Source of the DNA: Halopseudomonas pachastrellae
Lineage (GTDB): Bacteria > Pseudomonadota > Gammaproteobacteria > Pseudomonadales > Pseudomonadaceae
DNA length: 64,000 nucleotides
Reading direction: 5' to 3'
Assembly (NCBI RefSeq): GCF_900114765.1
Contig: NZ_FOUD01000011.1
Span: forward strand, 62,001-126,000
Shown one piece after another: positions 32,546 through 43,005 of this stretch (position 1 is its first letter; each line of letters starts with the position of its first letter). Position numbers and translations under genes: made by a program. The notes beneath the pieces were generated by a model that worked only from the letters and a program-made list of their open reading frames with translations, did not search any database and was not told where the DNA came from.

Positions 32546-34553
32546 AGCTGCCTTTGAGCATATCCCGCAGGTTGGATAGCGCGGCCTTGCCGCGGGCCTG
32601 TTTCTGCTCCACCGGGGCTTCTTCGCTGCCTTCCCACTCCAGATCCTCCGGCGGGATTTCATCCAGGAAGCGGCTGGGGGCGCAGTCGATGATTTCACCA
32701 AACTGCCGGCGCTTGGCGGCAAAGGTAAAGGCCAGGGTTTTGCGTGCGCGGGTGATACCCACGTAGGCGAGGCGGCGTTCTTCTTCGACGCTGTCGGCTT
32801 CGATACTGGAGCGGTGGGGCAGGATCTCTTCTTCCATGCCCATGATAAACACGTGCGGGTACTCCAGACCCTTGGAGGCGTGCAGGGTCATGAGCTGGAC
32901 GCGGTCTGCGTCTTCTTCCTCTTCCTGGCGTTCGAGCATGTCACGCAGCACCAGCTTGGCAATGGCATCCTCGATGTTGCTCTCGCCGCTGTCGTCCTTC
33001 TCGAGAATGCTTTTGATCGAGTCGAGCAGGAACCAGACGTTGCCCATGCGCTTGGCAGCGATCTCGTCGCTGGAGCAGTTTTGGCGAATCCAGTTTTCGT
33101 AGTCCAGGTCCAGCACCATGCGCCGCAGGGTTTCAATCGGGTCGCCTTCGTAGCACTGCTTGCGGATACCGTCGAGCCAGGTGATGAAGCGCTGCAGCTT
33201 TTCGGTATAGCGGGCATCCAGCCGCTCGCCCAGGCCCATTTCGGTGCAGGCCTGGTACATGGTGATCTGGCGTTCGTTAGCGTAGGTGCCGAGTTTTTCC
33301 AGCGTGGCCGGGCCTATCTCGCGGCGCGGTACGTTGATCACCCGCAGCAGCGCGTTGTCGTCGTCCTGGTTGACCAGCAGGCGCAGGTAGGACATCAGGT
33401 CCTTGACCTCTTGCCGGCTGAAAAAGCTGGTGCCGCCAGACAGGTGATAAGGGATCTGGTGGTGCTGCAATTTCAGTTCGATCAACCGCGCCTGGTGGTT
33501 GCCGCGATACAGAATGGCAAAGTCGCGCCAGGCACGTTTGTGCTGGTGGTGCTGATTCTGAATCTCGACCGCCACGCGCTCGGCTTCGGCCTCTTCATTG
33601 CGGCAGCGGATCACGCGCAGGGGCTCGCCGTAACCCAGTTCACTCCACAGCTGCTTTTCGAACACGTGGGGGTTGTTGGCAATCAGGGTGTTGGCTGCGC
33701 GCAGGATGCGGCTGGTGGAGCGGTAGTTCTGCTCCAGCATGACTACTTTGAGGTGCGGAAAGTCTTCTTTGAGCAGCGCCAGGTTTTCCGGGCGTGCGCC
33801 GCGCCAGGCGTAGATCGACTGGTCGTCGTCGCCCACCACGGTAAAGCGTGCCTGGGTGCCGACCAGCATTTTGACCAGCAGGTACTGGCTGGCGTTGGTG
33901 TCCTGGTATTCATCCACCAGCATGTAGCGAATGCGAAACTGCCATTTCTCCAGCACATCGGGGTTGTCGCGAAACAGCACCACCGGGATCAGGATCAGGT
34001 CGTCAAAGTCCACCGCGTTGTAGGCCTTGAGCGTGCGCTGGTAGTGCATGTAGACGCTGGCGGCGGTCTGTTCCTGCGGGGTTTTGGCCTGGGCCAAGGC
34101 TTCGTCCGGCAGGATCAGGTCGTTCTTCCAGTTGGAGATTTGCGCCTGGATGCCTTCGATGCCGTCTTCGGCGCCGTAGTCCTTGTGCATCAAATCGGTA
34201 ATCAGCGCTGTGGCATCCTGCTGATCGAAAATCGAGAAGCCGGGCTTGTAGCCCAGGCGCTGATGCTCCTTGCGGATGATGTTCAGCCCCAGGTTGTGGA
34301 AGGTCGAGACGGTCAGGCCGCGGGCGTCGGGCCCGCGCAGCAATTGGCCAACCCGCTCTTTCATCTCGCGTGCGGCCTTGTTGGTAAAGGTCACGGCAAT
34401 GATGTGCTGGGCGCGGATGCCACACTCTTTGACCAGATAGGCGATCTTGCGGGTGATCACGCTGGTCTTGCCGCTGCCGGCCCCGGCCAGAACCAGCAGC
34501 GGTCCGCTGATGTACTCGACGGCTTCCTGTTGGCGGGGGTTGAGGCGTGACAC
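32544..34553 (-). CDS. rep: ATP-dependent DNA helicase Rep
   Basis: Superfamily 1A 3'-5' helicase that helps replication forks pass protein blocks. It has 669 residues, the normal Rep length. Motifs in order: Walker A (AGAGSGKTS, 23-31), TFTNKAAREMKER (Ia), VDEYQDTN (II), GDDDQSIYAWRGA (III), QNYRST (IV), LMTLHASKGLE (V) and GITRARKTL (VI). GTG start chosen because it gives SRLNPRQQEAV at the N terminus and has GGAG eight bases upstream. Divergent from the GGDEF-EAL gene. Confidence 0.95.
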   Translation of the reverse strand: MSRLNPRQQEAVEYISGPLLVLAGAGSGKTSVITRKIAYLVKECGIRAQHIIAVTFTNKAAREMKERVGQLLRGPDARGLTVSTFHNLGLNIIRKEHQRLGYKPGFSIFDQQDATALITDLMHKDYGAEDGIEGIQAQISNWKNDLILPDEALAQAKTPQEQTAASVYMHYQRTLKAYNAVDFDDLILIPVVLFRDNPDVLEKWQFRIRYMLVDEYQDTNASQYLLVKMLVGTQARFTVVGDDDQSIYAWRGARPENLALLKEDFPHLKVVMLEQNYRSTSRILRAANTLIANNPHVFEKQLWSELGYGEPLRVIRCRNEEAEAERVAVEIQNQHHQHKRAWRDFAILYRGNHQARLIELKLQHHQIPYHLSGGTSFFSRQEVKDLMSYLRLLVNQDDDNALLRVINVPRREIGPATLEKLGTYANERQITMYQACTEMGLGERLDARYTEKLQRFITWLDGIRKQCYEGDPIETLRRMVLDLDYENWIRQNCSSDEIAAKRMGNVWFLLDSIKSILEKDDSGESNIEDAIAKLVLRDMLERQEEEEDADRVQLMTLHASKGLEYPHVFIMGMEEEILPHRSSIEADSVEEERRLAYVGITRARKTLAFTFAAKRRQFGEIIDCAPSRFLDEIPPEDLEWEGSEEAPVEQKQARGKAALSNLRDMLKGS

Positions 34554-34849
34554 GGGGGTATCTCCGGAGGCTGAGGGCGGCAAATGGTAGCAGCTTCGTC
34601 GGCTGATCGGGTGCCGCCTATCAGTGAGACTTGGTTATTGGCGAGATATTCGCTATAACTTGCTTCACAAAAGTGCTGTAGATGCTTAAATTTTAAAGAT
34701 TCTTTTATTGGAGATTACTCCCAGTCGACTGAATTTATCCCTGACTTGACGCCAGCCGGGCAAAAGACCCCGGCAAATCAAGCAGATAGCGGCCAGAGCC
34801 GGCATGGATACGACTGAGAGCCTTGTTCCAACCCAGGGGAGATCGCCGC

Positions 34850-36556
34850 TTGAGCGATGACAGACCACTACAGCGAGTTATCTTGCTGGATACCGACCAC
34901 GGCGCCTATGTGCAGCTGTGCCGTCGGCTTGCTGTGGTTGGTACCCTGCCGTTCAGTCTGGAGCGCGCCGAAGACTGGCACCAGCTGCAAACCCGGATCG
35001 ATCGGGGCGAGGTACAGGCGGTGCTGGCGCGTTCAGACAGCCTGGCCATGCTGCACGACTGCGGCGTGCCGGTTATTCACCTGGCCAACGAGCCCGACTT
35101 TTCCAGCATCGGCAACGGCCTCAACGACACCCTGTGGGATCAATCCTCCGCCAGCGAAATCATCCGCTGCTGCCAGTACGCGATGGAGCGCCACCGCTTG
35201 CGCGGCGCGCTGGACCGAGCCGCCAGCTACGACCCGCTGACCGGTACCTGCAACCGTCAGATGCTGCAGGATCGCCTCAAGCAGGGCATGCGCCGGGCGC
35301 TGCGCAGCAATCAGCCGCTGGCGGTGTTCTGCGTTGATCTGGACAACTTTCGGCACGTTAACGACAGCCTAGGCCATAGCGCCGGTGATGCCATCATCTG
35401 CGAGGTGGTAGACCGCCTGCGCGCGGTGCTGCGCAACACCGATACCATCGGGCGCATGGGCAGTGACGAGTTTGCTCTGGTGATCGAGGACTACACCTCA
35501 TCCAGCAACCTGTTGCAGATTGCCCAGAAGATCATCAACGAGCTGGCCGAGCCTTTTACCGTCAGCAACGAAGGCCTGCTGATGGGCTGCAGCGTCGGTA
35601 TCGCGACCTATCCCGAGGGCGGTCAGACGGTCGACAGTCTGCTGCTGCACGCCAACCTGGCGATGCTGCAGGCCAAGGGGCAGCGCGGCTGCAGCTTTCA
35701 CTTCTACGACGAGCGCATCAACCTGCAGGCGCACAGCCTGATCGAGTTTGAGTCGTCGCTGCGTCAGGCCCTGCGCCGTAACGAGTTTGAGCTGCACTAC
35801 CAGCCGCGGGTCGATCTGGGCAGTGGCCGCATTGTTGGCCTTGAAGGGTTGATTCGCTGGCGCCACCCGGAGCGGGGGTTGCTGGGGCCGGGCGAGTTTA
35901 TTCCGCTGGCCGAGGAGACCGGCCTGATCGTGCCAATGGGCTACTGGGTGATCGCCCGCGCCTGCCACGATCTGGCGCGCATGCAAAAGCGCGGTATGGC
36001 GCCGGTGCATGTGGCCGTGAACATGTCTTTCCGCCAGTTCCAGGACAGCCGGTTACTGTCCACCGTGCGCCGGCTGCTGGAGCGCACCGGTATTGACCCG
36101 CACTGGCTGGAGTTTGAGCTGACTGAAACCGCCGTCATGCAGCAACCCGAGCAGGTGCTGATGACCATGGACGGCATGACCGGCCTGGGGCTGCGCTTTT
36201 CGCTGGATGACTTTGGTACCGGCTTCTCCTCCTTCGTTCACCTGCACAGCCTGCCCATCAACCTGCTGAAAATCGACCGCGGCTTCGTCAAGGCGATTGC
36301 CGAGCGCTCTGCCGACCGGCAGCTGGTTGGCGCGATGATCGAGATGGGGCACAGCCTGGGGCTGGAGGTAGTGGCCGAGGGCGTGGAGCAGCGCGAGCAG
36401 CTGGATATTCTGCGCAGTCTGGGCTGCGATCAGGTACAGGGGTTCTTTATCAGCCCGGCCTTGCCGTTCGATGAGCTGTGCTACTTCATGGATGCTTACC
36501 AGATGGGGCGCGATGCGTCGCCGAAGGAAAGTGGCGTCGTTCGCCTGATGCCCTGA
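34850..36556 (+). CDS. ProE-like GGDEF-EAL cyclic di-GMP protein
   Basis: A 568-residue cytoplasmic protein: an N-terminal receiver-like fold without clear phospho-acceptor site (1-130), GGDEF domain and EAL domain. The cyclase signature is degenerate, G204-S-D-E-F208, so synthesis is doubtful. The EAL signature reads E332-G-L, with DDFGTG and VVAEGVE intact, so phosphodiesterase activity is likely. Position beside rep matches Pseudomonas aeruginosa PA5295 (proE). A TTG start is inferred from AGGGGAGA seven bases upstream; no ATG in frame fits. Confidence 0.87.
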   Translation: MSDDRPLQRVILLDTDHGAYVQLCRRLAVVGTLPFSLERAEDWHQLQTRIDRGEVQAVLARSDSLAMLHDCGVPVIHLANEPDFSSIGNGLNDTLWDQSSASEIIRCCQYAMERHRLRGALDRAASYDPLTGTCNRQMLQDRLKQGMRRALRSNQPLAVFCVDLDNFRHVNDSLGHSAGDAIICEVVDRLRAVLRNTDTIGRMGSDEFALVIEDYTSSSNLLQIAQKIINELAEPFTVSNEGLLMGCSVGIATYPEGGQTVDSLLLHANLAMLQAKGQRGCSFHFYDERINLQAHSLIEFESSLRQALRRNEFELHYQPRVDLGSGRIVGLEGLIRWRHPERGLLGPGEFIPLAEETGLIVPMGYWVIARACHDLARMQKRGMAPVHVAVNMSFRQFQDSRLLSTVRRLLERTGIDPHWLEFELTETAVMQQPEQVLMTMDGMTGLGLRFSLDDFGTGFSSFVHLHSLPINLLKIDRGFVKAIAERSADRQLVGAMIEMGHSLGLEVVAEGVEQREQLDILRSLGCDQVQGFFISPALPFDELCYFMDAYQMGRDASPKESGVVRLMP

Positions 36557-36567
36557 GCGCATTCCCA

Positions 36568-36584
36568 AGGCCCCTGCGGGGCCT
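36568..36584. terminator. Short hairpin between convergent genes
   Basis: Seven-base arms AGGCCCC and GGGGCCT with a TGC loop, 11 bases after the GGDEF-EAL stop. No T run follows directly, so termination strength is uncertain. The next 150 bases up to the yifB stop show nothing else I can support. Confidence 0.4.
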
Positions 36585-36736
36585 AAGCGTCTGGCTGCTG
36601 TGTTTTGCCCCTCAGAAAGATACAAGGCGACTGCCGGCACCGCTGTTGCCAGCGGGTTGGCACCGGCGCCGCCCTGTGTGGTTACTCTAGTTGTCTTTCC
36701 CGTTTTTGCCCGCCTTTGCCGCGCTGTTTGTCGGTT

Positions 36737-38260
36737 TTACCCCGGCGTCTGGCCGTTTTGCGGCTGTCGGTCCAGCTGGCGGTACTGCAATGCCTCGGCC
36801 AGGTGCGGGCGCTCCAGTGCCGGGCTTCCTGCCAGATCGGCCAGTGTGCGCGCCACCTTGAGCACCCGGTGGCTGGCCCGTCGCGACAGCCCCAGGCGCT
36901 CTACCGCCTGCTCCAGCCAGCGGCCATCTGTCTCGGTCAACGCGCAGTGTTGCTGTATGCCGGCCAGGTCCAGGTGGGCATTCAGGCACTGCTGGCGCTG
37001 CTGCTGGGCCTGTCTTGCCGCTGCTACCTGGGCGGCGGCGGTGGCGGTGTCCGGTTTGCTGCGTCCGGTCTCGCCGGTCAGTTTGAAGGGCTCGTTGCGC
37101 ATGGCCAGATGCAGGTCGATCCGGTCGAGCAGCGGGCCGGACAGCTTGCCCCGATAGCGCTGTATCTGTTCAGGGCTGCAACGGCAGCGGCCAGAGGGGT
37201 CGCCCTGATAGCCGCAGGGGCAGGGGTTCATCGCCGCCACCAGTTGAAAGCGCGCCGGAAAGCGCAATTGCTCGCGGGCGCGGGCAACATGGATGCTGCC
37301 CGACTCCAGCGGCTCGCGCAGCGTCTCCAGTACCTTGCGATCAAACTCCGGCAGTTCATCCAGAAAAAGCACGCCGTTGTGTGCCTGGCTGACCTCGCCT
37401 GGGCGTGGGTGGCTGCCGCCGCCAACCAGCGCGGCAGCAGATGCACCATGGTGGGGCGCGCGGAATGGGCGGCCCGGCCAGGCCAGCAGTGGCGTGCGTT
37501 CGCAGACGGATTGAATGGCCGCAACTTCCAGCGCTTCCTGCTCCCGCAGGGGCGGCAGGATGCCGGGCAGGCGGCTCGCCAGCAGCGTTTTGCCGGTGCC
37601 GGGCGGGCCGAATAACAGCAGGTTGTGCCCGCCGGCGGCGGCCACAATCAGTGCTCGTTTGGCCTGCTCCTGGCCCTGCACCTCGGCCAGCTCGGCTACC
37701 GCCGGCGGTGGCGGTGCGGTGACCTCGGGCAGCGCCGGCAGTGATTCCTCGCCGCGCAGGTGGGCACACAGGGCCAGCAGATGCTCGGCGGCAATCAGCT
37801 CGACCCCTTCAACCAGGGCGGCCTCGGTAGCGTTGGCGCGCGGCAGGATCAGCCGGCGCCCGGCTTCACGGCAGGCCAGTGCCACGGGCAGCACGCCCTG
37901 CACCGGCCGCAGCTCACCCGACAGGGCCAGCTCGCCGATGCATTCGCAGTCTTGCAGCGCCGTGGCGGGTATCTGGCCGCTGGCTGCGAGCAAGCCGAGG
38001 GCGATGGCCAGATCAAAGCGGCCACCCTCTTTGGGCAGGTCGGCAGGGGCCAGGCTGATGGTAATGCGGCGGCTGCCCGGAAACTCCAGCTGGGCGTTTT
38101 GCAGGGCGCTGCGTACGCGGTCTTTGCTTTCGCGCACGGCGGTTTCCGGCAGCCCAACCAGAGTCAGGCTGGGCATGCCGTTGGCCAGGTGTACTTCAAC
38201 GCTGACAGCGGGGGCGTCGATACCCAGGCGGGCGCGACTATGAACAATAGCCAGGGACAT
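36737..38260 (-). CDS. YifB/ComM family Mg-chelatase-like AAA+ ATPase
   Basis: A 507-residue hexameric AAA+ helicase family protein; ComM homologues promote branch migration during natural transformation. N-terminal ChlI domain begins MSLAIVHSRARLG. The ATPase has Walker A (GPPGTGKTLLA), Walker B (GVLFLDELPEF) and sensor (AAMNPCPCGY) elements, then a C-terminal Mg-chelatase domain with a four-Cys cluster (PCPCGY, GRCRCS). Start chosen at MSLAIV; a longer frame adds 12 unrelated residues. Followed upstream by ubiK in the usual pseudomonad order. Confidence 0.93.
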   Translation of the reverse strand: MSLAIVHSRARLGIDAPAVSVEVHLANGMPSLTLVGLPETAVRESKDRVRSALQNAQLEFPGSRRITISLAPADLPKEGGRFDLAIALGLLAASGQIPATALQDCECIGELALSGELRPVQGVLPVALACREAGRRLILPRANATEAALVEGVELIAAEHLLALCAHLRGEESLPALPEVTAPPPPAVAELAEVQGQEQAKRALIVAAAGGHNLLLFGPPGTGKTLLASRLPGILPPLREQEALEVAAIQSVCERTPLLAWPGRPFRAPHHGASAAALVGGGSHPRPGEVSQAHNGVLFLDELPEFDRKVLETLREPLESGSIHVARAREQLRFPARFQLVAAMNPCPCGYQGDPSGRCRCSPEQIQRYRGKLSGPLLDRIDLHLAMRNEPFKLTGETGRSKPDTATAAAQVAAARQAQQQRQQCLNAHLDLAGIQQHCALTETDGRWLEQAVERLGLSRRASHRVLKVARTLADLAGSPALERPHLAEALQYRQLDRQPQNGQTPG

Positions 38261-38307
38261 GATCACTCCTTGATCAGTGTGGCCTGATACTGCCAAGGGT
38301 CAGGCGG

Positions 38308-38553
38308 TTACTGCGTTTTTGCTTCCAGCTCGCTGACGCGCTTTTCCAGCGCTTCGAGTCGTTCGCGGGTGCGCATCAGCACCGCCTGCTGGGTTTCAAA
38401 TTCGTCCCGGCTGACCACATCCAGCTTGGACAGGGCGCTCTGCAGCAGGGCCTTGAGGTGTTTTTCCACCTCTGGGCCGGGCAGTCCACCTTCATTCATC
38501 AGCAGGCGCGAGGCCTGGGCGCTGAGGGTATCAATCACCAGTTTGTGCAGCAT
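38308..38553 (-). CDS. ubiK: UbiK/BMFP accessory factor for ubiquinone synthesis
   Basis: An 81-residue protein of the YqiC/BMFP family, which supports the aerobic ubiquinone complex and fuses membranes in vitro. An amphipathic N-terminal helix (DTLSAQASRLLM) is followed by a C-terminal coiled coil (LMRTRERLEALEKRVSELEA). Start at MLHKLVIDTLS gives the family length. It shares the 5' intergenic region with the glnK control elements. Confidence 0.88.
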   Translation of the reverse strand: MLHKLVIDTLSAQASRLLMNEGGLPGPEVEKHLKALLQSALSKLDVVSRDEFETQQAVLMRTRERLEALEKRVSELEAKTQ

Positions 38554-38674
38554 GGGGCGAGTCTCTGCGGGCTGTGCATGGGACGACGGCCACGGGGCCG
38601 ATGGGCGGGCAGTGTAGCACGCTCGGGTTCTCGCGCCGCACTTGTGCGTCCGCTGTGCACGCGCACCACGGCTA

Positions 38675-38691
38675 TGCACTATCCTGGTGCA
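38675..38691 (+). promoter_or_regulatory. NtrC binding site
   Basis: TGCACTATCCTGGTGCA matches the enteric NtrC consensus (TGCACy-n5-TGGTGCA) almost exactly. It lies about 85 bases upstream of the sigma-54 -24 element, a normal enhancer distance. A second, weaker candidate (TGCACGCGCACCA) is just upstream at 38655-38667. Confidence 0.8.
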
Positions 38692-38764
38692 TGAAAGGCG
38701 TTCTGTTGTTGGGCTTTGAGCGCCTCTGTTTTGTAACTAGTTGAATTTTATGTAAAAAAATAAA

Positions 38765-38783
38765 TTGGCAGAGTTTCTGCAAA
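38765..38783 (+). promoter_or_regulatory. Sigma-54 promoter of glnK-amtB
   Basis: TTGGCAGAGTTTCTGCAAA has the -24 GG (38767-38768) and -12 GC (38779-38780) separated by exactly ten bases. With the NtrC site upstream, this predicts nitrogen-starvation control. The transcript would start near 38792, giving a leader of about 340 bases before glnK. Confidence 0.8.
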
Positions 38784-38877
38784 GCATGCTGCAGCTGATT
38801 CCAACAGTGAACCCCATAACGGGGCACGCCGTTGGCGCACAGCCAGAATCGTGAGCGATCACATCGGGAGCACAATA

Positions 38878-39075
38878 ATGAAGCGATTGACCCTGGCAGG
38901 TTTGACCCACGCCGCGCTGCTCGCCAGCGACGACACCCGGGCGCTGCCAGTGGGGGCAGGGAAGCATTTGATCTCTGCCTGTGTCGAGATGGGTGCGCCG
39001 GCATGTGCAGGGCGTGTCGGCGATTCTGACGACTGCGACAGCACTTTTGGTTTGTCCGTTTCTAAAAGCCTCTAA
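38878..39075 (+). CDS. Small open frame in the glnK leader, doubtful
   Basis: A 65-residue frame with GGGAG six bases before ATG. The product starts like a signal peptide (MKRLTLAGLTHAALLAS) but continues with acidic and cysteine-containing sequence that I do not recognise (HLISACVEMGAPACAG). It lies entirely in the predicted leader between the sigma-54 promoter and glnK. It could be a leader peptide, a decayed secreted protein or chance. Confidence 0.35.
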   Translation: MKRLTLAGLTHAALLASDDTRALPVGAGKHLISACVEMGAPACAGRVGDSDDCDSTFGLSVSKSL

Positions 39076-39085
39076 CTCGGCATAG

Positions 39086-39469
<384 letters not shown>

Positions 39470-39521
39470 CCGCAGGTCGTTTTTCAGACTGCAGTAAACA
39501 AGCCTATATGGGGGGCTTAAA

Positions 39522-40772
<1,251 letters not shown>

Positions 40773-40797
40773 TCGCTGACTGAGAACTCGCAACACC

Positions 40798-40831
40798 AAA
40801 CGGGGCGCCCATCGGGCGCCCCGTTTTTTTT
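40798..40831 (+). terminator. Intrinsic terminator of glnK-amtB
   Basis: Ten-base arms CGGGGCGCCC and GGGCGCCCCG with an ATC loop, followed by eight Ts. It starts 26 bases past the amtB stop. Confidence 0.93.
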
Positions 40832-41029
40832 GCGTATGCGGTAGCGCCGCGCGCCTGGGAGGCCTGAGCTCCGGCTCGGCCTTGGTGGTGCAGGGAGTGG
40901 CGTTGGTCGAGCAGGCCAAGCCCTGCCGGTGGTCTTACCTATGTGGCCGGTTTGATGTGTAACCCATGTGCCCGGTTAGTACCTGATGGGGATGGTGTGG
41001 GCTGTGCGGTGTGAGAGCTGCCGGGAGGG

Positions 41030-42373
41030 CTAGGTCTGGATCGGGATATCGACTCGCACCAGCAACCCGCCCAATTGGCTGACGCCAAACTGCACCGTGC
41101 CCTGATAGCGCGCTGCCAGGTCGCGGACAATGGCGAGGCCCAGGCCGTGGCCGGGCATCTGCTGATCCAGCCGCCAGCCGCGGGTGCCGAGCTGATCGCG
41201 CTCCTCGGCCGGTACGCCCGGGCCGTTATCTTCGATGCTCAGGGTACGCACGTCGCCTTGCTCGCTTAGTTGAACGCGCACGCGGCTTTGTGCCCATTTG
41301 CCCGCGTTATCGGCGAGGTTGCCCAGCAATTCGCTGAAGTCCTGCTCGTCAATTGGCCAGCGGGCGTTGTCGGGCAGCGTGCAGTCCAGTTCAAACTCGA
41401 CGTTGTTGTGCAGGCGGCCGAGCATCCACAGCAGCTCCCTGGTCTGCTCCAGTGGCAGGCAGCTGGCTCCGGCCAGTGGGCCGCCGGATTGGCTGGCGTG
41501 CAGGCTGCTGTCGAGCTGACGGCTGATGTCGTCCAGTCGCTGGCTGATCTGGCTGCGGGCCTCGGGTGTGATGGGCTGCTCGCTGCTGACCAACTGGTTG
41601 ATCGCCGCAATCGGGGTTTTGATTCGGTGAGACAGGTTGGCGTTGGCTTCGCGCACTTTCTGCAGGCGGTGCTGCAGGGTGTCGAGCAACTGGTTCAACT
41701 GAGCGATAAGGCCGCTGAACTCCTGTGGCACCGTATCGCTAAGCCGTTGCAGTTTGCCCTGCTTGAGCGCTTTCAAGTCGTGCTGCAGCTGGCGCACGGG
41801 GCGCATCGACAGCTGCACCGCGAGCAGGATCAGCGCAAACAGCACCACCAGCAGGCCGATGGCAACTGCTGCGGTCCACAGGTGCAGTTCATGGGTGCCG
41901 GCCTGCAGGCGGCTGTAGTCCTCGGCGGCAACGATGGTGACGGCGGTGCCGCCGATCTCGCGTTCCGCCCGCCACGCCATATAGCGATGGGCCTGCGTGT
42001 CGCCGGCGGGGGTGCCGTGCAGCTCGATCAGCCCTTGCTCTGGCAAGTCGAGCCAGGGCTGCAGCATGGCGGACCACTGTGGATGGGAGAGCCGTGTCTG
42101 GTCGCCAAAGCGGATGGCAAACAGGTGGTGCGACATGGCGCCAAAGTAGTTGCTGTCCAGCGTCTGCAAGCCGCCGCCATTGGTCAGCTGTTGTTCGATC
42201 AGCGTGATTTCCTGCTGTAGCCGTTCTTCGACAAAGTCGCGGGACATGCGGTCCAGCAGCGCCCCATGCAGATACCAGGCGAGCAGCATAAACAGCGTGG
42301 CAAAGGGCAGCAGCCAGAGCAGCAGGGTGGTGCGGATCGAGCGGCTGCGCTCAGTCTTCGGCGGTAAAGACAT
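41030..42373 (-). CDS. Two-component sensor histidine kinase of the copper block
   Basis: A 447-residue membrane kinase: helix 1 (about 15-38), a periplasmic sensor of about 120 residues, helix 2 (about 165-190), HAMP linker, dimerisation helix with H-box NLSHRIKTPIAAI, and an ATPase domain with N-box (NLADNAGKW), G1 (EDNGPGVP) and G2 (HGLGLAIV). Its start overlaps the truncated regulator gene by 23 bases, so they formed one two-component operon. Adjacent copper-resistance genes suggest it once served as a CopS/CusS-like sensor; whether it is still used is doubtful. Confidence 0.88.
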   Translation of the reverse strand: MSLPPKTERSRSIRTTLLLWLLPFATLFMLLAWYLHGALLDRMSRDFVEERLQQEITLIEQQLTNGGGLQTLDSNYFGAMSHHLFAIRFGDQTRLSHPQWSAMLQPWLDLPEQGLIELHGTPAGDTQAHRYMAWRAEREIGGTAVTIVAAEDYSRLQAGTHELHLWTAAVAIGLLVVLFALILLAVQLSMRPVRQLQHDLKALKQGKLQRLSDTVPQEFSGLIAQLNQLLDTLQHRLQKVREANANLSHRIKTPIAAINQLVSSEQPITPEARSQISQRLDDISRQLDSSLHASQSGGPLAGASCLPLEQTRELLWMLGRLHNNVEFELDCTLPDNARWPIDEQDFSELLGNLADNAGKWAQSRVRVQLSEQGDVRTLSIEDNGPGVPAEERDQLGTRGWRLDQQMPGHGLGLAIVRDLAARYQGTVQFGVSQLGGLLVRVDIPIQT

Positions 42374-42953
42374 AGCCTTGCCCTCGCTGGGTTTTGATGG
42401 CGTTGCGGCCGATCAGCAGGCGCAGCCTGCGGATGTAGGTCTCGATGGTGTTGAGCGTGGGCTCGGCATCCAGGTTGTAGAGCTGCTCCAGCAACGCCTC
42501 TTTTGGATGCAGGCGATTGGGGCGGCTCATCAGGCAGCGCAGCAGGCGAAACTCGGTGCCGGTCAGCGGGTGCCACTCGCCGTCGGGGCTACGCACGCGC
42601 TGGCGCTCTTCGTCGAGCAGGTAGTTACCCGCCTGAATCTGTGTATGACTACGGCCCTCGCTGCGGCGCAGCAGCGCCTGCAAGCGCGCCAGCAGCTCTT
42701 CCGGGTGAAAGGGCTTGGTCAGGTAGTCGTCGGCACCGGCCTTGAGGCCATTGACCTTGTCCTGCCAGCGGTCGCGGGCGGTCAGCAGCAGAATCGGCAG
42801 GTCACGCCCGGCATCGCGCCAGCGTGCCAGCAGCTGCAGACCGTCACCGTCGGGCAGACCGATATCCAGCACGATCAATCGGTAGTCTTCCTGCTGCGCC
42901 AACTGGTCTGCGGTGATGGCCGAGCCGGTCGCATCCACGGCAAAGCCAGCCTG
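42351..42953 (-). pseudogene. OmpR-family response regulator, N-terminally truncated
   Basis: Recognisable regulator sequence runs from AGFAVDATG to the end: the phospho-acceptor in IVLDIGLPDGDG, switch Thr and Lys (LLTARD, YLTKPFHP), and a winged-helix DNA-binding domain (LTGTEFRLLRCLMSRP, IETYIRRLRLLIG). The first strand and helix, normally about 25-30 residues with the acidic pair that binds Mg2+, are absent. In frame upstream is unrelated sequence (VSPVAERPTNGRRIDSQ) that reaches into the start of the divergent cupredoxin gene. Probable loss of function; a start from an ATG or GTG at up to 43016 would give a defective receiver. Confidence 0.75.
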
Positions 42954-43005
42954 GCTGTCAATTCTGCGTCCGTTGGTGGGCCTTTCAGCAACAGGAGATA
43001 CACGC

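Larger units (their letters stand above)
38554..38877. other. Intergenic control region upstream of glnK-amtB
   Basis: 324 bases without a supported gene. It contains an NtrC-type site (38675-38691), a sigma-54 promoter (38765-38783) and, toward 38815, the small hairpin CCCC-ATAA-CGGGG-type sequence. The ubiK promoter must also lie here on the minus strand, but is not obvious. Confidence 0.6.

Noticed and set aside
32814-34550. 578-codon open frame antisense to rep
   Set aside because: Mirror frame of the helicase gene in high-GC DNA; no start signal and no recognisable domain.
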